A DNA stretch of 64,000 nt, from the NCBI RefSeq assembly GCF_963666675.1, contig NZ_OY762929.1:3162001-3226000 (forward strand), given 5' to 3'. Positions 58,309 through 64,000 of the stretch are shown in pieces. A model generated the notes under the pieces. The model saw only the letters and a program-made list of their open reading frames with translations, was not told the DNA's origin and searched no databases. This stretch comes from an uncultured Desulfobacter sp. Lineage in GTDB: Bacteria > Desulfobacterota > Desulfobacteria > Desulfobacterales > Desulfobacteraceae. Every line of letters starts with the position of its first letter. Within the stretch, counting starts at the first letter, position 1. The position numbers and the translations under genes are program-made.

Positions 58309-59208
58309 ATGGACCTAAACACACAACGCGAACATTTTATTGATGTTATGGCCAAGTTTACCGGCTATGCAGGCAAACATCTTCCAGATGATGTCATTGC
58401 CAAACTCAAAGAGCTCAGGACCCAGGAAGATACGCCCATGGCAAAACTTATTTATGATGCCATGTTTGATGACTTGGATATGGCCCACAAGCTTGACAGG
58501 CCGGCATGTCAGGATACGGGTGTGATTCAGTATTTTGTGCAGGTGGGTTCCAAATTTCCCATGATTGACGAGATCGAAAGCTGCCTGGTTGAAGCGGTAA
58601 AAAAAGCCACCATCGAATCGCCTTTGCGTCATAACTGCGTGGAAATTTTTGATGAAAAAAATACCGGCAATAATGTCGGTACAAGAATTCCCTGGATTGA
58701 CTGGGAGGTTGTACCCAATAATGACGAGGTCAAAATCTATATGTACATGGCAGGTGGTGGATGCAGCCTGCCCGGCACTGCAAAGGTCCTGATGCCGCTG
58801 GAAGGGTATGATGGTGCGGTCAAATTCATATTTGATCAAATCACCTCTTACGGCATCAACGCCTGTCCCCCGCTTTTGGTAGGTATCGGCATTGCAGGAT
58901 CCGTAGAGGTGGCCGCCAAACTTTCCAAAAAAGCCCTGCTCCGGCCCATCGGTACACAAAATCCCAATGCCCGGGGCGCAGAGCTGGAGAAGATGATTGA
59001 AAAAGGCTTGAATGACATTGAAATCGGTCCTGGCGGACTTACGGGTAAAAATTCGGTGATGGGCGTCAACATAGAACAGGCAGGTCGCCATCCGGCAACA
59101 ATAGCGGTTGGTCTCTCCACCGGATGCTGGGCGCACAGAAGAGCCTTGATCAAATTTGATTCAAGCCTGGAATATGAAGTTATCTCACATAAAGGAGTCA
59201 CACTATGA
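58309..59208 (+). CDS. ttdA: L(+)-tartrate dehydratase / class I fumarase alpha subunit
   Basis: 299 residues, collinear with E. coli TtdA. The [4Fe-4S] cysteines are in RPACQDTGVI (Cys67), INACPPLLVG and STGCWAHRR. MAGGGCSLPGTAKVLMP and RPIGTQNPN are also conserved. Class I dehydratases add or remove water at C4-dicarboxylates through the cluster's free iron. In sulfate reducers such pairs often act as fumarase, so malate/fumarate is as likely as tartrate. AAAGGAG precedes the ATG. Coupled to ttdB by a 4-nt overlap. Confidence 0.88.
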   Translation: MDLNTQREHFIDVMAKFTGYAGKHLPDDVIAKLKELRTQEDTPMAKLIYDAMFDDLDMAHKLDRPACQDTGVIQYFVQVGSKFPMIDEIESCLVEAVKKATIESPLRHNCVEIFDEKNTGNNVGTRIPWIDWEVVPNNDEVKIYMYMAGGGCSLPGTAKVLMPLEGYDGAVKFIFDQITSYGINACPPLLVGIGIAGSVEVAAKLSKKALLRPIGTQNPNARGAELEKMIEKGLNDIEIGPGGLTGKNSVMGVNIEQAGRHPATIAVGLSTGCWAHRRALIKFDSSLEYEVISHKGVTL

Positions 59209-59822
59209 GCACAAAAACACTAACAACACCGATTAAAAATGAAGATCTTGAAGACCTCACCATTGGAGATGTTATATTCCTGGACGGTTACCTGATCACC
59301 AGCCGGGATGATGTGCATCACCGCCATATCCACCAGGGCAAAGATCTGCCCGTTGACCTTGCAGGCAAAGCCATTTTTCATGCAGGTCCCATTATGCAGG
59401 AGAGAAAAGATGAACCCGGCAAGTATGATGTTATTTCCATCGGGCCGACCACCAGTATGCGCATGGAAAAACTTCAAAAGGAATTTTTGGAGGCAACCGG
59501 CGTTAAACTGGTTGTGGGCAAAGGCGGCATGGGGCCCAAAACAGCTGAAGGCTGCATGGCGTATAAAGCGGTTCACACCGTATTTCCAGGCGGTTGCGCA
59601 GTCCTGGCCGCGAGCCGGGTGGAAGAGGTCGAATCCGTTGAATGGCTGGATTTAGGCATGCCCGAAGCCATGTGGGTGATGCGGGTTAAACAATTTGGCC
59701 CGTTGATCGTTTCCATCGATACAAAAGGAAATAATCTATTTGAAAAAAACAAAGCGATGTTTAATGAGAAGAAAGATAAAGTTGTGGCAGAAATCATTAA
59801 ACATGTGGATTATCTTGATTAA
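59205..59822 (+). CDS. ttdB: L(+)-tartrate dehydratase / class I fumarase beta subunit
   Basis: 205 residues, collinear with E. coli TtdB: TTPIKNEDLEDLTIGDVIFLDG, GKAIFHAGPI, ISIGPTTSMRME, VVGKGGMGP and FGPLIVSIDTKGNNL. It forms the substrate-binding beta domain and joins the alpha subunit. The overlap with ttdA makes equal production likely. No transporter or regulator follows; metE does after 316 nt. Confidence 0.88.
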   Translation: MSTKTLTTPIKNEDLEDLTIGDVIFLDGYLITSRDDVHHRHIHQGKDLPVDLAGKAIFHAGPIMQERKDEPGKYDVISIGPTTSMRMEKLQKEFLEATGVKLVVGKGGMGPKTAEGCMAYKAVHTVFPGGCAVLAASRVEEVESVEWLDLGMPEAMWVMRVKQFGPLIVSIDTKGNNLFEKNKAMFNEKKDKVVAEIIKHVDYLD

Positions 59823-59873
59823 AAATCCAGGATATTTTTAAACCAGGATAATTTGAGAATCTGGTGAGGGACT

Positions 59874-59920
59874 CGGAAAAAAGACTTGATAAAAGGGGAA
59901 AGTTTTTTTCCGGGCCCCTT
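59874..59920 (+). promoter_or_regulatory. Candidate pseudoknot in the metE leader
   Basis: CGGAAAAAA (59874-59882) pairs with TTTTTTCCG (59904-59912). Its loop holds AAGGGG (59893-59898), which can pair with CCCCTT (59915-59920) just downstream, giving an H-type pseudoknot. It lies about 220 nt before metE. It does not match SAM, SAH, cobalamin or TPP riboswitch sequences as I know them. Two CCAGGATA repeats precede it. Confidence 0.35.
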
Positions 59921-60138
59921 AACCTGAGAAGGTTATAAAATAGATGTACCAGCCTAAATAAATAATTTCAACGCTGAACCCTCGAATCACAATTTCTCAT
60001 CGGCATTAATCATTATAAATTTTTATCAATATGTGAAGATATATCATTTTTCATCATACGTTTATCTCCTCTATAGTCTTGCCAACACGTATGCGACCCC
60101 AGACATATCACAAAAATTCAAAAAGGAGATTCAACGGC

Positions 60139-62415
60139 ATGAAAACCCACAATTTAGGGTTTCCCCGCATTGGTGACAACAGGGAACTTAAACGCGCACT
60201 GGAAACGTACTGGCGAGGAGAAACGACCCAAACGCAATTACTTGAAACCGGTGCCCAGCTTCGACAAATCAATTGGGGCTACCAAAAAGATCTTAATTAT
60301 GTGCCCGTGGGCGACTTCTCATTTTACGACCAGGTTCTGGATACCAGCTGGATGCTGGGCAATATTCCTGCCCGTGCCAAAGAAACCGGCGGATCAGCGT
60401 TGGACCGGTATTTCCGTATCGCCCGCGGCCAGTCTGCAGCAGATGAAAAAGACAACCAGATTCCGGCCGGGGAGATGACCAAGTGGTTCGACACCAACTA
60501 TCACTACATTGTTCCGGAATTTGAGCCGTCCACAGGCTTTTGCCTGGATGCACAACATCTACTGGACCAGATACAGGAAGCGCAAAAGAGTGATGTAAGG
60601 CCAAAACCCGTTATTCTTGGGCCCGTGACCTATCTTTTTTTAGGCAAATCAGAAAATTTTGATAAAAAAACGTTGCTGAATAAACTGTTGCCGGAGTATG
60701 CCCGGTTGTTAAACCTGTTGGCTGCCCAGGATATCGAGTGGGTGCAGATGGATGAACCGTTGCTGGTCATGGATCTGGATAATGACTGGAAACACATGGT
60801 GGAACAAGCCTACCAGGCCCTTGGCACCGGGTCCGTCAAAATCATGCTGGCCACCTATTTCGGCGCCCTTGAAGATAATCTGAATCTGGCCTTGTCATTG
60901 CCGGTTCAGGCCCTTCATGTTGATGCGGTGCGGGGAAAAGAACAGATAGCCGATATTGTTGAACACCTGCCGGAACATATGGAATTGTCCTTGGGTGTCA
61001 TTGACGGAAGAAACGTCTGGAAAACGGATTTGAACGCCCTTCTGGATCGACTGGCGCCCATCCATGAACAACTTGGGGACAGGCTTTGGCTGGCGCCTTC
61101 CTGTTCACTGCTCCATGTGCCTGTGGATCTGGGAAAAGAGACGGAACTGGATGCCGAACTTATGGACTGGATGGCTTTTGCCAGGCAAAAACTGATCGAA
61201 TTGGAAATTCTTGCAAATGCCTTAAACCAGGGACGGGCAACCGTGGCAACCCAGCTGGAAGAAAACGCCAGGGCATTGGAAAACCGCAAAAAATCAACCC
61301 GGAGTCACAACCCGGAGGTCCGGGCCCGTTTAGCCCGGGTGGATGACACGTGGGGACAACGCAATCAACCTTACCCGGAACGGGCCAGGCTTCATAAAGA
61401 ACGGCTCAACCTGCCCCTCTACCCCACCACCACCATTGGCTCATTTCCACAAACCAAAGAGATACGGGCGCTGCGCCTGAATTTTAAGAAGGGGAAAATC
61501 GGTCTGAGTGACTACACCACCGGCATCCGGGACCAGATGAAAAATACCATCCACTTCCAGGAAGAGACGGGACTCGATGTGCTGGTCCATGGCGAAGCAG
61601 AACGTAACGATATGGTTGAATACTTTGGCGAACAGCTGGACGGCTTTGCCTTCAGCCAATTTGGATGGGTGCAGTCCTATGGCTCCCGGTGTGTTAAACC
61701 GCCAATTCTCTTTGGCGATGTCTCCCGCCCCCAATCCATGACCGTCTCGTGGATCGTTTATGCGCAATCCCTGACTGATAAACCGGTCAAGGGGATGCTC
61801 ACAGGGCCTGTCACCATCTTAAACTGGTCCTTTGTCCGGGACGACCAAACCCGGGCCGACACCTGCCGCCAGGTTGCCCTTGCCATACGCGATGAGGTGC
61901 TGGATCTTGAAAAGGCCGGTGTTGCCATCATCCAGATAGATGAAGCGGCCTTGAGAGAAGGTCTTCCCCTGCGTAAAAAAAAGTGGGATGAATATTTAAG
62001 TTGGGCGGTGGGTGCATTCCGGATCACGGCCAACGGCGTCCAAGACGCCACCCAGATTCATACCCATATGTGCTATTCGGAATTCAACGATATTATCGAG
62101 GCCATCACCGGCATGGATACCGATGTCATCACCATCGAGGCATCCCGGTCCAACATGGAGATACTCAACGCCTTTGACGAAACCGCCTACCCCAACGAAA
62201 TCGGCCCCGGGGTATATGATATCCACTCGCCCAACGTGCCCACCGTAGATTTTATTGTGAACAATATGAATGAAGCGGCCAAACGAATCCCCAGGGAACG
62301 GCTGTGGATCAACCCGGACTGCGGTTTAAAAACACGAGGGTGGCCGGAGACAAAAGCCTCTTTGAAAAATCTGGTTGAAGCCGCCAGAACGCTGCGCACT
62401 GCGGCAACGGCTTAA
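60139..62415 (+). CDS. metE: Cobalamin-independent methionine synthase
   Basis: 758 residues from the ATG at 60139 (AAGGAGA upstream); an open frame goes back to 60079 without need. The N-terminal domain starts HNLGFPRIGDNRELKRALE. The C-terminal catalytic half has FPQTKEIR, the zinc ligands in HTHMCYSEFND and DCGLKTRGW, and IQIDEAALREGLPL. It transfers methyl from methyl-tetrahydrofolate to homocysteine without B12. Full length, single gene, ending at a terminator. The long leader suggests post-transcriptional control. Confidence 0.96.
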   Translation: MKTHNLGFPRIGDNRELKRALETYWRGETTQTQLLETGAQLRQINWGYQKDLNYVPVGDFSFYDQVLDTSWMLGNIPARAKETGGSALDRYFRIARGQSAADEKDNQIPAGEMTKWFDTNYHYIVPEFEPSTGFCLDAQHLLDQIQEAQKSDVRPKPVILGPVTYLFLGKSENFDKKTLLNKLLPEYARLLNLLAAQDIEWVQMDEPLLVMDLDNDWKHMVEQAYQALGTGSVKIMLATYFGALEDNLNLALSLPVQALHVDAVRGKEQIADIVEHLPEHMELSLGVIDGRNVWKTDLNALLDRLAPIHEQLGDRLWLAPSCSLLHVPVDLGKETELDAELMDWMAFARQKLIELEILANALNQGRATVATQLEENARALENRKKSTRSHNPEVRARLARVDDTWGQRNQPYPERARLHKERLNLPLYPTTTIGSFPQTKEIRALRLNFKKGKIGLSDYTTGIRDQMKNTIHFQEETGLDVLVHGEAERNDMVEYFGEQLDGFAFSQFGWVQSYGSRCVKPPILFGDVSRPQSMTVSWIVYAQSLTDKPVKGMLTGPVTILNWSFVRDDQTRADTCRQVALAIRDEVLDLEKAGVAIIQIDEAALREGLPLRKKKWDEYLSWAVGAFRITANGVQDATQIHTHMCYSEFNDIIEAITGMDTDVITIEASRSNMEILNAFDETAYPNEIGPGVYDIHSPNVPTVDFIVNNMNEAAKRIPRERLWINPDCGLKTRGWPETKASLKNLVEAARTLRTAATA

Positions 62416-62422
62416 AAAAAAA

Positions 62423-62487
62423 TAACCACGGAAATCGCAGACCCCACTGAAGATAAATTTCCGTGAGGTCAGTGTATTCCGTGGTTA
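62423..62487. terminator. Hairpin between metE and glycogen phosphorylase
   Basis: TAACCACGGAA (62423-62433) pairs with TTCCGTGGTTA (62477-62487). A second CACTGA/TCAGTG pair is inside. It lies between the convergent genes; the T tract is short (AAAA/TTTT-rich flank). Confidence 0.65.
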
Positions 62488-62493
62488 AAAGAT

Positions 62494-64000
62494 TCAATGT
62501 TCCAGAGATTCGATGTTCCAGATATCCCGGGCATATTCCCTGACGGCCCGGTCGCTGGAAAATTTGCCCATATTTGCCGTATTCAAAATGGAAGTCCGGG
62601 TCCACTGCTCCTGATCCAGATAGAGTGCCCGGACCTTTTCCTGGGCCTGGATAAAGGCACGGTAATCGGCCAGGACCAAATAGTGGTCGCCATGGGCCAT
62701 CAGCGAATCCCAGATGGGCAGAAACAGATTGGGTTCCCCGGGAATAAAATGATTCAGCCGGACCATATCCAGTGTGGATTTCAGATCTTCATCGTTGTTG
62801 TAATAGTCCCAGGGGTTATACCCTTGTGCTTTTTTCTTTTCCACCTCCTTGGCGGTCAGGCCGAAAATAAAGATATTCTCTTCGCCCACCTCTTCCATGA
62901 TCTCAATATTTGCCCCGTCAAGGGTGCCGATGGTCAGCGCCCCGTTCAAGGCAAATTTCATGTTACCTGTTCCCGAGGCTTCAAGTCCTGCCGTTGAAAT
63001 CTGCTCGGACAGGTCCGTTGCGGGTATGATCTTTTCAGCCTGGGACACACAATAGTTGGGCAGAAAAACGACCTTAAGCTTCTTGTTCACGTCCGGATCA
63101 TTGTTCACAACGTCAGCAACCGAATTGATCAGCTTAATGATCAATTTTGCCTGGACATAGGCAGGTGCGGCCTTACCGCCGAAAATAACCGTCCTTGGCA
63201 CCATCTCTTTTTCCGGATCATTTTTAATCCGGTTGTACAAGGTAATGACATGGAAAATATTTAAAAGCTGACGTTTGTATTCGTGAATCCGCTTAACATG
63301 AACATCAAACAGCATATCTGGACTGACATCCATATCTACCTTGCGCTTGATATATTTTACCAATCGCTCCTTGTTCGCAAACTTTACCTGCCGCCATTTT
63401 TCTCGGAATTCAGGGTTGTCTGCATGGGGGATCAGTTTTTTAAGCTGGTCAAGATCGGTAATCCAGTCCGGCCCGATGGTTTCGGTGATAAGCGCCGACA
63501 AATCCGGGTTGGCCTGGAGCACCCACCGCCGGGGGGTGACCCCGTTGGTGACATTGATGATTTTCCCGGGAAAGATAATGTTAAAGTCCTTAAATAACTT
63601 ATCCTTAATAATTCTGGAATGAAGGGCCGCAACGCCGTTAACCGTGTGACTGCCCACAATGGCCAGATGGGCCATGCGCACCCGTTGTTCCGGACCGTCC
63701 TCAATAATGGAGACCCGGCGCAACAGGTCTGGATTGCCCGGGTAGAGCTTTTCCACCATGGTCAAAAAGCGTATGTTAATCTCATAGATAATCTCCATGT
63801 GACGGGGCAGCAACTTTGAAATAAGACCCACCGGCCAGGTTTCCAGTGCTTCGGGAAGCACCGTATGGTTGGTGTAGGCAAAGGTTTTTACTGAAATGTC
63901 CCAGGCACTGTTCCATTCTAGGTCTTCTTCATCCATTAGCAGGCGCATCAATTCGGGAATGGCAATGGCAGGATGGGTGTCGTTGAGCTGAACGGCAACC
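62494..64000 (-). CDS. glgP: Glycogen/starch phosphorylase, C-terminal part (cut by window edge)
   Basis: The frame stays open to the right edge, where it reads QLNDTHPAIAIPEL. About 502 residues are visible. It includes the PLP-binding Lys motif EASGTGNMKFALNGALTIG, TNGVTPRRWV, FDVHVKRIHEYKRQLLN and FGGKAAPAY. It releases glucose-1-phosphate from glycogen. The visible part is continuous with no frameshift. The N-terminus lies outside the window. Confidence 0.95.
   Translation of the reverse strand, partial: VAVQLNDTHPAIAIPELMRLLMDEEDLEWNSAWDISVKTFAYTNHTVLPEALETWPVGLISKLLPRHMEIIYEINIRFLTMVEKLYPGNPDLLRRVSIIEDGPEQRVRMAHLAIVGSHTVNGVAALHSRIIKDKLFKDFNIIFPGKIINVTNGVTPRRWVLQANPDLSALITETIGPDWITDLDQLKKLIPHADNPEFREKWRQVKFANKERLVKYIKRKVDMDVSPDMLFDVHVKRIHEYKRQLLNIFHVITLYNRIKNDPEKEMVPRTVIFGGKAAPAYVQAKLIIKLINSVADVVNNDPDVNKKLKVVFLPNYCVSQAEKIIPATDLSEQISTAGLEASGTGNMKFALNGALTIGTLDGANIEIMEEVGEENIFIFGLTAKEVEKKKAQGYNPWDYYNNDEDLKSTLDMVRLNHFIPGEPNLFLPIWDSLMAHGDHYLVLADYRAFIQAQEKVRALYLDQEQWTRTSILNTANMGKFSSDRAVREYARDIWNIESLEH

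Noticed and set aside
59823..60138. TPP or SAM riboswitch upstream of metE (ACCTGAGAAGG-like text)
   Set aside because: The spacing and partner sequences of the THI element and SAM-I core are missing. Only the generic pseudoknot is reported.
1..64000. CRISPR arrays, tRNA or rRNA genes, selenocysteine elements
   Set aside because: No regularly spaced direct repeats, cloverleaf with T-loop sequence or rRNA core segment was noticed. Reading by eye could miss a single tRNA.

Overview
The window looks like chromosomal DNA of an anaerobic, Gram-negative delta-type proteobacterium, most likely a sulfate reducer of the Desulfobacteraceae. This is inference. The support is the combination of superoxide reductase, rubrerythrin, rubredoxins, cytochrome bd, a ferredoxin:thioredoxin-reductase-type protein, a bacterial arginine kinase, Bat aerotolerance genes, mycofactocin genes with their own ETF, and outer-membrane proteins. 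No sulfate-reduction gene, rRNA or tRNA lies in the window, so the assignment stays open.

Region 1 (1-1390): the C-terminal part of an ISKra4-like transposase runs in from the left edge, followed by a hotdog thioesterase and a bidirectional terminator. Region 2 (1396-15416) is the most distinctive part, a minus-strand mycofactocin island. In transcription order it holds two NDMA-type zinc alcohol dehydrogenases about 91% identical, the 50-codon precursor gene mftA (ending IDGICGVY), mftB, the radical SAM gene mftC, a large OYE/FAD flavoprotein, ETF alpha, FixC- and FixX-like ETF:quinone oxidoreductase subunits, ETF beta, the glycosyltransferase mftF and an aldehyde dehydrogenase. The natural reading is alcohol oxidation by an enzyme with tightly bound NAD(H), with electrons passing to mycofactocin, then the OYE flavoprotein or ETF, then FixCX and the quinone pool; the aldehyde dehydrogenase removes the product. 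mftD and mftE are not in the window. A second radical SAM/SPASM gene diverges from the distal alcohol dehydrogenase across a perfect 18-bp palindrome.

Region 3 (15513-29500): a phenol-degradation-type outer-membrane protein, an HD protein with a DUF6485 protein, then cydAB behind a near-consensus sigma-54 promoter and a 19-codon leader ORF, and two rubredoxin genes, the second with an abnormal metal-binding knuckle. After these come a DHH phosphoesterase, membrane proteins, a TIGR01777 epimerase, superoxide reductase, a glutaredoxin/FTR pair, exonuclease III and rubrerythrin. This is largely an oxygen-defence and thiol-redox neighbourhood. Region 4 (29845-40645): pstC-pstA-pstS-pstB, mlaC, rnhA, an HDOD protein, a TPR protein, flavodoxin and gpsA. 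Region 5 (40759-48892): a MoxR/DUF58/BatI/BatA/BatB-C/BatD-E operon. Region 6 (49155-64000): homocysteine methyltransferase, arginine kinase, hpf, a PanP-type aspartate decarboxylase, an RstAB-like two-component system facing a DUF2860-like porin with RstA-box-like sites between them, a hairpin-rich leader, ttdAB, metE and a glycogen phosphorylase that runs off the right edge.

Across the window there are five copies of an approximately 70-98 bp multi-hairpin repeat (two in tandem near 5.2-5.4 kb, then 27.3, 39.5 and 47.9 kb). They share an ATATCA-type loop and a GCCCACAACGA block, with compensatory changes in the first stem. Four of the five sit at or shortly after stop codons inside operons.
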